Source: Planctomycetota bacterium
Lineage (GTDB): Bacteria; Planctomycetota; Planctomycetia; Pirellulales; Pirellulaceae
Assembly (NCBI GenBank): GCA_014381825.1
Contig: JACNKX010000046.1
Coordinates: 1-46,351 of the forward strand
Reading direction: 5' to 3'
Length of the DNA stretch: 46,351 nt
The translations under genes were made by a program, and so were the position numbers. Below are positions 11,867-20,411 of this stretch, in pieces. Each line of letters opens with the position of its first letter. The stretch's first letter is position 1. Under the pieces are notes generated by a model, which ran no database searches, was not told where the DNA came from, and was given only the letters and a program-made list of their open reading frames with translations.

Positions 11867-14800
11867 TCACCTATTAAACAGAAATGATGGGTTATTAATC
11901 AGTGCCCACGTCAAGTCCTGGGCCGCCGTAAGTCGTTTGTTGGCAACCTGCTGTTTGCTGAACTCGATGTCGGCTCGAAGCCGAACGACGCGAGAATCCT
12001 CTGGCACCGCCTGGGTGACGAACTGAACAGTTGCCTTCCGTTTCGTGACTCCAGGGTCTTCCGCAAGCGGCTGCTTGGCGACACCGACCGCTGTCCGTTT
12101 CGCAAGCAACGTAGGGTCAGTCTTGTTGAAATAGGTTGTCAGCAGCTTTGTTTGCGTTTCGTTACGTTGATCGACGGGTGTTGAGGCGATCGACTTCAGG
12201 GCCTCTGGCAGACTCAGCCCAATCGCCTTTTCCGTTGTAACGGAAATGCGGAAGCGACCTACTAAATGACCCTTCGCGCTATGGTTCTGGTGAACCACAA
12301 ACTTGAACTGCGTCCCGCCCTCGTTGGCGATGGCAGCTTTGGCTTCAAAGGTCGCCCAATGAACCACTCCGCCGGCGTTGGAAATGGCCCAGCCGTTCTG
12401 GTTACCGGCATTGCCGTCGATCGTCAATGCGACGTTGAATGCGGCTTGAAGGAAGTCGGCCTTTGCATTCTGTAAAGCAACCTTTTTCATCTCCGTCGGC
12501 TTCGCGAGCGGAGCGGCCTGAACTTCGAACTCGGTAACCACAAAGTTTCCACCCTCAGGAAGGCCTGGCCCGCCGCTTTTGATTGTTTCGTCGGTCATGG
12601 CTTCCACACGAATGCCAGTGATGCCTTGTAGTTGTGTGTTGGCGGTGATCGTATATGCGCTGGTATCGGCTTTGCCAGATGCAAGAATGGAACGATCGTC
12701 GAGGCGTCGCAGCTGAATGCCGTTTGTTCCGGTGAGGCTATTCGGTTCGAGGAAGTGCCATTCGACCTGGCTCTTGTTCTTCGCTTCCCAAGCGGTGATG
12801 TGCGTCGGCAATGCATCGGTGAATTTCTTCAATTCCGCTTCCGCCGCAGCGATGCCAGCCTGTCGTTTCGTCTCTTCGGCAGCAATGCGAGGAGCGATCT
12901 CCTTTTGATAAGCGGCCAAATCGGCAGTTGCTTTGGCGATGGCATCGACTCGCTCCTTTTCGAGTTGCGGCTTGCGTTCCGTCCACCACGTCTCGCGCTC
13001 TTGCAAAGCTTTGGTGACTTCTGCGTGATCGGCATCAATCCCGTTCATTGAATCGATCAGCGCGGCAATCTCGTCTGCCGTAGCGGTTCGGTTCACAACC
13101 CGAAGGAACAACTCGTTGACAAGTCGAGCGTCGTTCGACTCCTCCGCAACGAGTTTGGCAATTGCGTTGTTTGCATCGCCCACTGCATCGCCGACGGTCG
13201 GTCCGGCGACCAACGCCATGATTGGCCCAAGTTGCAGGCTGCTTACTCGCTCGCATTCGCAAGCGCTTTCGCGAGGCGGACGTCCTAAGTTAGCGAGGAA
13301 ACCATCTGTCAACTTAATCCCTGAATCGGGAATCGCCGCCGCTCGAGTTCCCGGGGGAACACCTGGAATCTTCGACTGGGAACCCGTCACGCGATGGATC
13401 GCATCGTACAGCACCTCAGCCGGCAATCGCCGCGCGATCGCGTGTGAGTAGTTCAGCGTATCGTCTTCGTTCCAACGGTTTGTTCCGAGTGAAAGCTGAT
13501 ACGTTCGCGACTTGCAGATCAGACCAATGACGTGGCGAACATTGAAGTCGCTCCTGATGAACTCTTGCGTCAGATGATCGAGCAGCTCTGGGTTTGTTGG
13601 CGGATTGCCAGCACGAATATCGTCGATTGGCTCCATGATTCCGACGCCAAAGAGGTATCCCCAAAGTCGGTTGACGTAACTCTTCGCAAAGTATTGATTG
13701 TCCGACGACGTAATCCAAGCTGCGAGTTGCTGCCGGCGGCTGGCGTCTTCCGGGGCGGTGAAATTGCAGTCATAGGGGAACTCAGGAGCGGTCTCTTGGC
13801 CGGTTCGGTCATGGGTGACCTCGCCCTTATCGTTCTCGAAGACGATCTCGTAGAACGGCTTCGCACCTTCAACAGCCGTTCCACCGATCTTCTTGTTGCC
13901 TCCGGCGGGATCAGCCTTCAAGCTGACGCGGGCGAAGTAAGCCGCAGTTTCGTAGTACTGGTCCTGCGTCCAACGTTCGAACGGATGGTCATGGCACTTG
14001 TTACAGTTGAAGCGCACGCCGAGGAACAGGTGGGTGGTGTTCTCCATAATGTCGACTGGGTTGCGGAGGATCTTATAGTACGACGCGGCGGGATTGTCCT
14101 TGTTTGACCCTTCGGCAGTCACGATCTTGTTCACGAATTCGTTGTAAGGTGTGTTGGCTGCGACTTCGGCGCGAATCCACTGGCGGAATGCTGCCGAGCC
14201 TTCAGGGCCGAGGAACTTGCGATTGACCTGTAAGAGGTCGGCCCACTTGTTCGTCCAGAACTCAATGAAATCGTCATTCCCGATTAATTGGTCAATTAGT
14301 TCCGATCGTTTAATTCGCGGCTCGCGACCATCGGCGAGGAACGCGCGAACCTGTTCGGAAGTTGGTGGCAAACCAGTTAGATCAAGTTGCACTCGGCGAA
14401 TGAACTCGGCATCCGTGCAAACCTCGGACGGCCGGATCTTCATGCGTTTCCACTTCGAGGCAGTCAATTCGTCGATGCGTCCCCATGTGTCCGGCTGCTT
14501 CCAGACGAATTCGTTACGGTTTCCCATGACGGTCAACGTGGTCGCGGCGTAGGCACCCTCGTAACGAGCCAACACAGGCGCTTCACCACGTCGCAACGCG
14601 GTCATGACCGCCGTACGGCTGACCTCAGCGATGTCCGTGTTGCCACTGGTGAGGTAAGCTTCGCGAGTCACATCGCGCTGCATTCCGTCAGCATAGGTTG
14701 CGACGACACGGATCTGTTGCTTGGCGTTGATTGCCTGGATCGTCGGATTCTTCGGAAATACCTCGATTGCGGTGACGCGCGGCGTGTCTTGCTTCAGCTT

Positions 14801-16954
14801 CGCTCCGCTCGCAATCCAATTGCGAATGATTTGATAGTACGGTTCACCTGGACCCACCACCTGCCCGCCAACATGCGGTACGGCACCGGTCGACTTGAGT
14901 AACATCAGGCTATCGTCTGGCGATGCGATATTCGTTCGGCGAGATGCTAAGTCGTCTGTAAAGGCTCGAACATCGAAAATCGGATCATACCCACGTAACG
15001 AGAGCTTGAAGCCGTTCTTTCCTTTCAGCGAGCCATGACAAGTTCCTTGATTACATCCAAGTCGCGAGAGAACTGGACTCACATCACGCACGAAGTCTGC
15101 GGCGAAGGTGTCACCAATGCCAGACACGGTGACAGGGACTTCGCTGATATTCCCCGCTACATCGACCATCAGTTTTGCATCGCCATTTACCTTTGCTCGT
15201 ACGAACCCAGCCGAGCTGACTTCGATGACGGGCGCCGAGCTTGTAAGTTTGGCGATTCGGCTGACGTCGAGTAGCTCGCCGGAACTGAGCGTCGCCGTGA
15301 CGATTAGTTGGCTGTAAGTGAACTGGTCGGTTAGCACAATCGACGCAGGCTCAACTGTAACCGCAGTGATCTTGGCACCTTCGGGCAGCGATTCCTCGGC
15401 CGAAGGCGTGTCGTTGACCGACAGAGGGGCCGTTGATTCGAACGCCTGTGCCACCTCGCTGGCTTCGGTGACCGGAGCCGGTGAAAACTGCTTCACGCCC
15501 TTGCCGGTTTCCGTCTCGACAATGCGAACGATGCCATCGCCACCGGCTGCCGCAAGTGTCTTACCGTCCGGATTAAACGCGACCGTGTAAAGAGCCGCCT
15601 CGTCCAACATCTTCTGTGAAATTCGACTGATGTTCTTTGTGCGGTACGCGTCGAGCTTCGTCTGCTCAGCAGCATTGCGCTGCTGCACTCGTTTCTCGTT
15701 AATCTTCTTGATATCATCTGGCAACGCCGTGTCGAATTCGTAGGAGTAAACCGCGAGCTCACCTTGACCATCCAGAGCGCTCACGGCGGCGATACGTGTC
15801 CCGCTCTTGCTCACCGTGACGTCGAACACACGCCCTCGCATTGGATTAAGTGTGCGCACCAAGTTGGCGTCGTCACCGATCTTCCGAGCCGTGATGCGAA
15901 ATGTCCGATAGATTTTCGGAACGCCATCGGCACCACCGACAACGAGTTCATCTCTTTCGGGATGACGAGCGATCGAATTAACGCCTCCCTTCAACGCACC
16001 TGGTGTGATCGAAGTCACGTTGTCGATGAAACGTTCTGTGGCAACTTCCGTCAGCTTTACTGTCATGTCGCGACTGACGGTCGACAAGTGAGTTCCTTCG
16101 TGAGAGAACACGGTGTCGCGCACCCAGTCGGTGTGGGCTCCCTGAAAGAGAACTTGCTCACCAGTCTTCGCATTGATGGCGCGCAGAGCATTGTCAGCAC
16201 AACCGAAGGCGATCAACTTGCCGTCCGGCGACCAACTGCCTCCGTATACGGTGTCGTAGGTGACGGGCACGGACAACGCCAACTTGCGTTCGGCGACATT
16301 CCAAACTTGAATCTCACCCATTCGCCCTGGCAAGCCACCGGTAACGAGCAGTTGCTTTCCGTCCGGCGAGAAGCTGACGGATTCGATCCGCTCCGACACA
16401 CCGATCAATCGAGCGACGAGTTCCGAGCCATCGGCCTTGCTGAGCAGCACTTCATGGAAGCCAGCGATGGCCAGGAGCTGGCCGTCGGGCGAGTAATCGA
16501 GTGACGTGATCACCGGCGGCAGTGTATAGATCGGCGGATGTTCGGGGTCGAACTGACGCTTGGCACCTTCGGGCGTATCGTCCTTGGCGCCTTCGGCAAT
16601 CCAACGTTTGATCAAGTCGATCTCCACTTCGCTGAGCGGCTTCTTGCCTTTTGGCATCTCGGCTTTCCCGTCGGCGGGTGTAATCAACTCGACGAGATAA
16701 CTTTCGTCTACTTTCTCCGGAACGACTGCCGCTGATTCGCTCTCGCCACCAGCGACTAACTTGGCGAAGTCCGTCATGACGTACTTGCCGCTGTCGCGAG
16801 CCGGTTGATGGCACCCGTGACATTGAGCTTGGAAGATCGGTCGAATCTGCTCATAGAAGCTGACCGGTTGTTGGTCATCCGCGTTCGCCGCGGCACCAAT
16901 GAAAAGTGACAGGACAGCAGCCGCGAAGAAGGGGCGTCGAGAGGCGGAACGCAT
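11867..16954 (-). CDS. Giant secreted cytochrome / WD40 / Ig-like / DUF1549 / DUF1553 protein
   Basis: This exported protein has 1695 residues. A signal peptide (about 1-25) is followed by a planctomycete cytochrome domain with heme motif CHGCH (45-49), WD40-type repeats with SPDGK motifs (about 145-480), and a BIG2-like Ig domain (527-612). A second Cys-rich cytochrome-like part follows (CNQGTCH, 634-640), then a second Ig-like domain (725-812). DUF1549 covers about 825-1010 with CNKCH at 984-988, and DUF1553 covers about 1065-1300. A coiled coil (1310-1390) and a beta-rich, discoidin-like stretch (about 1398-1570) come before the closing DUF1553-like helix DLTWALINNPSFLF. The last domain therefore looks split by an insertion. 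It is upstream of a DUF1501 gene. Family members are thought to act in the periplasm, possibly in electron transfer or polymer breakdown; the substrate is unknown. Confidence 0.92.
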   Translation of the reverse strand: MRSASRRPFFAAAVLSLFIGAAANADDQQPVSFYEQIRPIFQAQCHGCHQPARDSGKYVMTDFAKLVAGGESESAAVVPEKVDESYLVELITPADGKAEMPKGKKPLSEVEIDLIKRWIAEGAKDDTPEGAKRQFDPEHPPIYTLPPVITSLDYSPDGQLLAIAGFHEVLLSKADGSELVARLIGVSERIESVSFSPDGKQLLVTGGLPGRMGEIQVWNVAERKLALSVPVTYDTVYGGSWSPDGKLIAFGCADNALRAINAKTGEQVLFQGAHTDWVRDTVFSHEGTHLSTVSRDMTVKLTEVATERFIDNVTSITPGALKGGVNSIARHPERDELVVGGADGVPKIYRTFRITARKIGDDANLVRTLNPMRGRVFDVTVSKSGTRIAAVSALDGQGELAVYSYEFDTALPDDIKKINEKRVQQRNAAEQTKLDAYRTKNISRISQKMLDEAALYTVAFNPDGKTLAAAGGDGIVRIVETETGKGVKQFSPAPVTEASEVAQAFESTAPLSVNDTPSAEESLPEGAKITAVTVEPASIVLTDQFTYSQLIVTATLSSGELLDVSRIAKLTSSAPVIEVSSAGFVRAKVNGDAKLMVDVAGNISEVPVTVSGIGDTFAADFVRDVSPVLSRLGCNQGTCHGSLKGKNGFKLSLRGYDPIFDVRAFTDDLASRRTNIASPDDSLMLLKSTGAVPHVGGQVVGPGEPYYQIIRNWIASGAKLKQDTPRVTAIEVFPKNPTIQAINAKQQIRVVATYADGMQRDVTREAYLTSGNTDIAEVSRTAVMTALRRGEAPVLARYEGAYAATTLTVMGNRNEFVWKQPDTWGRIDELTASKWKRMKIRPSEVCTDAEFIRRVQLDLTGLPPTSEQVRAFLADGREPRIKRSELIDQLIGNDDFIEFWTNKWADLLQVNRKFLGPEGSAAFRQWIRAEVAANTPYNEFVNKIVTAEGSNKDNPAASYYKILRNPVDIMENTTHLFLGVRFNCNKCHDHPFERWTQDQYYETAAYFARVSLKADPAGGNKKIGGTAVEGAKPFYEIVFENDKGEVTHDRTGQETAPEFPYDCNFTAPEDASRRQQLAAWITSSDNQYFAKSYVNRLWGYLFGVGIMEPIDDIRAGNPPTNPELLDHLTQEFIRSDFNVRHVIGLICKSRTYQLSLGTNRWNEDDTLNYSHAIARRLPAEVLYDAIHRVTGSQSKIPGVPPGTRAAAIPDSGIKLTDGFLANLGRPPRESACECERVSSLQLGPIMALVAGPTVGDAVGDANNAIAKLVAEESNDARLVNELFLRVVNRTATADEIAALIDSMNGIDADHAEVTKALQERETWWTERKPQLEKERVDAIAKATADLAAYQKEIAPRIAAEETKRQAGIAAAEAELKKFTDALPTHITAWEAKNKSQVEWHFLEPNSLTGTNGIQLRRLDDRSILASGKADTSAYTITANTQLQGITGIRVEAMTDETIKSGGPGLPEGGNFVVTEFEVQAAPLAKPTEMKKVALQNAKADFLQAAFNVALTIDGNAGNQNGWAISNAGGVVHWATFEAKAAIANEGGTQFKFVVHQNHSAKGHLVGRFRISVTTEKAIGLSLPEALKSIASTPVDQRNETQTKLLTTYFNKTDPTLLAKRTAVGVAKQPLAEDPGVTKRKATVQFVTQAVPEDSRVVRLRADIEFSKQQVANKRLTAAQDLTWALINNPSFLFNR

Positions 16955-17188
16955 CGGCTTGATCTCCGAATCGATGATTCGTTGGTTGGCGGGGCAAGAG
17001 CCTATAGGCTCGGCAACCGTTATAGGCGGGGCAGGGCCACAAAGCCAGTCGTCGAACTGGTTGGTTAGTCGCTTACTATCTTAATCGAAAACGAGGCGAA
17101 TGTGGAAACCTGACCCGATTCGACGTCCCCTCTGAAGAGTGGACGCCTCGGCGGTTGGGTTTTCCGGCGTTCATGCCAGCAGAAGGGC

Positions 17189-17950
17189 TCAGTCGCGAAG
17201 CTTGAACCGAACTGGCAGAAGTTCGATCGTTGGTGCCGCTCGACCGTCTAGCATCGCGGGTGTTCCGCTCCATCGTCGCACGGCGTTGACCGCAGCACCA
17301 TCGAGAACCGGGTAACCGCTGCTTCTGGCAACTTGGATCTCCGAGACATCCCCTTCCACGTTGATGTACACACGGAGCAGTACTGTGCCTTCCCAGCTGT
17401 TCTGAATCGCAACAGAAGGGTAAGTCGGAGGTGGGCTGCTCGTGAAGCTCGGTGCCGTTCGAGCGGTTCCGATCCGCTGCGGCGGTTGGACCACGGTCGT
17501 TTGTAACTCGCGTGGTTCGGGCTGTTGTCGAGGGAGGATAACGGCTGGAGACAACGACGGATCGGCGGCTGAAACCGTTGTTTCGCGTCGTGCTCTCTCG
17601 GCGAGAACGAAATCAAGATGAGTCACCGCCAGCGTGGTTTCGCTGGCTATCGAATCGAATAATGGTTCAGTCGCGGCTACTTGTTCGAATATCTTGCGAG
17701 CAATCATCGCCTTTGTCGGCTCGACCGTGACGGGGACTTCCTCGATCGTGGTGTACTCGAACGTCACTGGCTCTGGCGACCAAGTCGATTCGGCGCGCGT
17801 AACGATCAACTCGATTGCCGCGTTCTGGCCGGCGAACTTTGGAGAAACGACGTGCGACGATGCGCTCCATGCCGCCAAGCCGGAGATAGCGGCAAGATGC
17901 AGCAGGCACGAAGCCGTGAGCGAACGTGTTGTTAAGCGCTCTAGGTGCAT
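17189..17950 (-). CDS. TonB-family energy transducer protein
   Basis: This 253-residue protein has one N-terminal membrane anchor (about 11-30, SLTASCLLHLAAISGLAAW), a variable periplasmic linker, and a TonB C-terminal domain (about 172-253). The domain has the pattern PPPTYPSVAIQNSWEGTVLLR, then VYINVEGDVSEIQVARSSGYPVLD and AAVNAVRRW. TonB proteins pass energy from the inner membrane ExbB/ExbD motor to outer-membrane transporters. No exbB, exbD or receptor gene lies nearby. In planctomycetes such proteins often act alone, so the partner is not known. Confidence 0.85.
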   Translation of the reverse strand: MHLERLTTRSLTASCLLHLAAISGLAAWSASSHVVSPKFAGQNAAIELIVTRAESTWSPEPVTFEYTTIEEVPVTVEPTKAMIARKIFEQVAATEPLFDSIASETTLAVTHLDFVLAERARRETTVSAADPSLSPAVILPRQQPEPRELQTTVVQPPQRIGTARTAPSFTSSPPPTYPSVAIQNSWEGTVLLRVYINVEGDVSEIQVARSSGYPVLDGAAVNAVRRWSGTPAMLDGRAAPTIELLPVRFKLRD

Positions 17951-17972
17951 AAACGTGTGGCGGATGAAAAAC

Positions 17973-18029
17973 GTGGGATAGGCTTCCAGCCTGTCGTCAT
18001 AGAAACCACAGGCTGGAAGCCTATCCCAC
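17973..18029. repeat. Perfect 22-bp inverted repeat downstream of ilvB
   Basis: The arms 17973-17994 and 18008-18029 are exact reverse complements with a 13-base loop. The arm contains the core GGCTTCCAGCC, shared with the repeat at 19861-19924 on the other side of ilvB. It ends five bases from the ilvB stop and could serve as its terminator, although no T-run follows. Confidence 0.85.
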
Positions 18030-18033
18030 TTGC

Positions 18034-19800
18034 TTACTCGATGATCATGTCGTCGACCGTGTGGTTAGATGGAATCATCGGGAGTACTTGTTCTTGGTAA
18101 GGCACTTGAACATCAAGCACATACGGTCCGTCGTGATTAATCATTTCTTCGAGAGCGGCAACGAGATCCGCTTTATCGCGAACCGTCGCGGCACCGATGC
18201 CATAACCTTTGGCGATCGTCACAAAGTCTGGGTATCGTTCCTCGGCGTACTTCGTATCTCCGTCGCCGGTCGCTTCCGCGTGATGTGTCGGGCCGAGATA
18301 AGTGTGAGCGCGATTGCCCTTGTGAAAACGATCTTCCCACTGAACCACCATGCCCAAATGCTGGTTGTTCAGCAACAAGACTTTCACGGGCAAGTTTTCG
18401 CAATAGCAACAGGCAAGCTCCTGGATGTTCATTTGTAAGCTGCCGTCACCGTCAATGTCGATCACTAACGCGTCAGGGTGAGCGGCCTGCGCACCCATCG
18501 CCGCTGGCAAACCGAATCCCATCGTGCCGAGTCCAGAACTGGACATCCACGTACGAGGATCTTTGAATTTATAGAATTGCGCGGCCCACATTTGATGCTG
18601 GCCGACGCCGACACTGATGATCGTCTTGCGATCTTGAGTCAGTCTCGACAACTCGCTGATTGCGTGTTGTTGCGTGATGCCTTCAAACTGGGTGTCGTAC
18701 TTAAACGGGTAGTCACGCTTCCATGTTTGACATTGTTCAACCCATTCTGCGATATCTTCTTTGGGCTCGACGATCTTGTTCAGTTCTTGGAGGGCAGGTT
18801 TCACATCACTAACGATCGGAATATGCGCTTCTTTGATCTTGTTGATTTCTGAGGGATCAATGTCGATGTGAATGATCTTCGCGTGTTCGGCAAACGCCGC
18901 GATCCTTCCGGTTACTCGATCATCGAAGCGTACCCCTAACGCGATTAACAGATCACAGTCGCGAATCGCCCAGTTCGCGTACGCGCTGCCATGCATTCCC
19001 AGCATGTCCATCGACAGTGGATCATCGTTGGGAAGGGCTCCCAATCCCATGACGGTCATCGTCGTGGGAATGCCTGTCTTGTGGACAAGCTCGCGAAGCT
19101 CGTCGCTGGAGTCGGACGAGATGATCCCGCCGCCCGCGTAAATCAGCGGTCGTTTGGCGAGCTTAATGGCTGCGGCGACTTGCTTGATTTGTTCTGGCTG
19201 AGCGGTGCGCTCTTCGACGAAGTAACCCGGGAGCTCCATCGGTGCGTCCCAGTCTGGAACACACGCACTGTTTTGGATATCCTTCGGCATATCGACTAGC
19301 ACAGGGCCCGGTCGCCCGGTCGTTGCTACGTAGAAGGCTTCCTTCATGACTCGCGGAATGTCGTTGATGTCGGTGACCAGGAAGTGATGTTTGGTAATCG
19401 ACCGGCAGATCTCGACGATCGGTGTCTCTTGGAACGCATCGAGGCCGATATTCGCGGTCGGCACTTGGCCTGTAATCGCGATGATCGGAATGCTGTCCAG
19501 TTTCGCATCCGCAATTGCGGTGACTAGATTCGTTGCACCCGGCCCACTTGTCGCCATACAGATTCCGGGCTTGCCGGTCGTCCTGGCGTACCCCTGAGCC
19601 GCAAACGATCCACCTTGTTCGTGCCGAGGAAGAATCGTGCGAATGCGATCCTTGTATCGAGTCAGAGCCTGATGGAGGGGCATACTGGCACCGCCCGGAT
19701 AGGCGAAAATGACCTCAACATCGTGGTCCACCAACGACTTAACGAGGATGTCGGCACCATTCATGAGTTGATTGTCAGTCGCTTGATCAGCAGTAGCCAC
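18034..19800 (-). CDS. ilvB: Acetolactate synthase large subunit
   Basis: This thiamine-diphosphate enzyme joins two pyruvates, or pyruvate and 2-ketobutyrate, in the first shared step of branched-chain amino acid synthesis. The protein has 588 residues. The ThDP-activating Glu lies in [27 protein letters not shown] and ITGQVP follow, and the ThDP/Mg motif is [12 protein letters not shown] followed by [10 protein letters not shown]. The start is a GTG at 19800 with GGAG eight bases upstream (19809-19812). An ATG at 19764 has no ribosome site, and the longer frame to 19953 runs through an inverted repeat. No ilvN regulatory subunit lies next to it. Confidence 0.95.
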   Translation of the reverse strand: MATADQATDNQLMNGADILVKSLVDHDVEVIFAYPGGASMPLHQALTRYKDRIRTILPRHEQGGSFAAQGYARTTGKPGICMATSGPGATNLVTAIADAKLDSIPIIAITGQVPTANIGLDAFQETPIVEICRSITKHHFLVTDINDIPRVMKEAFYVATTGRPGPVLVDMPKDIQNSACVPDWDAPMELPGYFVEERTAQPEQIKQVAAAIKLAKRPLIYAGGGIISSDSSDELRELVHKTGIPTTMTVMGLGALPNDDPLSMDMLGMHGSAYANWAIRDCDLLIALGVRFDDRVTGRIAAFAEHAKIIHIDIDPSEINKIKEAHIPIVSDVKPALQELNKIVEPKEDIAEWVEQCQTWKRDYPFKYDTQFEGITQQHAISELSRLTQDRKTIISVGVGQHQMWAAQFYKFKDPRTWMSSSGLGTMGFGLPAAMGAQAAHPDALVIDIDGDGSLQMNIQELACCYCENLPVKVLLLNNQHLGMVVQWEDRFHKGNRAHTYLGPTHHAEATGDGDTKYAEERYPDFVTIAKGYGIGAATVRDKADLVAALEEMINHDGPYVLDVQVPYQEQVLPMIPSNHTVDDMIIE

Positions 19801-19860
19801 AGTCTTTGCTCCAGAACTTCGCGGGAGAGTGAGGATAGGTAAGTGTTCGGCAAAGGCGTA

Positions 19861-19924
19861 GTCGTGGTGGCTTCCAGCCGCCGCTTGCCCAAATCGAGCA
19901 GTGGCGGCTGGAAGCCACCACGAC
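19861..19924. repeat. Perfect 22-bp inverted repeat upstream of ilvB
   Basis: The arms 19861-19882 and 19903-19924 are exact reverse complements with a 20-base loop. The arm core GGCTTCCAGCC is the same as in the repeat at 17973-18029. It lies about 60 bases before the ilvB start. Confidence 0.85.
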
Positions 19925-19988
19925 GGGAATACCAACGGAAACACTGATAACATTTCACTTTATGTCATGAGACAATACCTTTCAAGCT

Positions 19989-20281
19989 AAGTTCACCTCG
20001 CCAGCACGATCGAATACAAAAAAGGCTTCGCCGGGTGCGAAGACCTTGATTTCTCGCGTTTCGCCGCGCGGGATAACGGGAATGGGATAGAATCGCAATG
20101 CGCCGAAAGGATCTTTGTCGTTTTTCAAAGGCTTCCTTTGCGGAATGACTATTCGGAATCGTCCTCAAGCTGGCGATTGCGAAGCGTATGGTCGAGCGAC
20201 ATGGAGCCGCAATATGGATTGGACTCACAAATTAATGAAGGAAACACGTTCCTATTCGCAATTCCAAAGACAAACCATTGA
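19989..20281 (+). pseudogene. Decayed C-terminal end of a sensor histidine kinase
   Basis: Read through three frames, this stretch gives a broken HATPase domain. One frame (20060-20134) gives AARDNGNGIE, the ATP-binding G1 box, and then AERIFVVFQRL. A second frame (20155-20217) gives LAIAKRMVERHGAAIW, the G2 box and following helix. The third (20222-20281) gives NEGNTFLFAIP and a stop. The intact kinase just downstream has the same order: VRDNGIGIE, AERIFIIFQRL, LAITKRIVERHGGRIW, GKGSTFIFTLP. At least two frameshifts are needed. A weaker match (KFTSPAR) at 19989 may be the preceding N-box region in yet another frame. No start or N-terminal domains remain. Confidence 0.75.
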
Positions 20282-20411
20282 TGGTCAGAGTGATGGACTC
20301 GGGACGTCCGATTAATATCTTGCACTTCCAAGGAACGCAATCGCTCAGCCGCTTCGCTTTGGCATGGGTCCGGTTGGGCTCGCTAAAAGAACGGGATCAA
20401 CAGGTGATGGA

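Noticed and set aside
15764-16504. 246-codon open frame on the plus strand inside the giant cytochrome gene
   Set aside because: It is antisense to WD40 repeats with clear coding signal; no domain was recognised.
19965-20228. 87-codon minus-strand frame upstream of ilvB
   Set aside because: It overlaps the histidine kinase relic on the other strand, which explains the sequence better.
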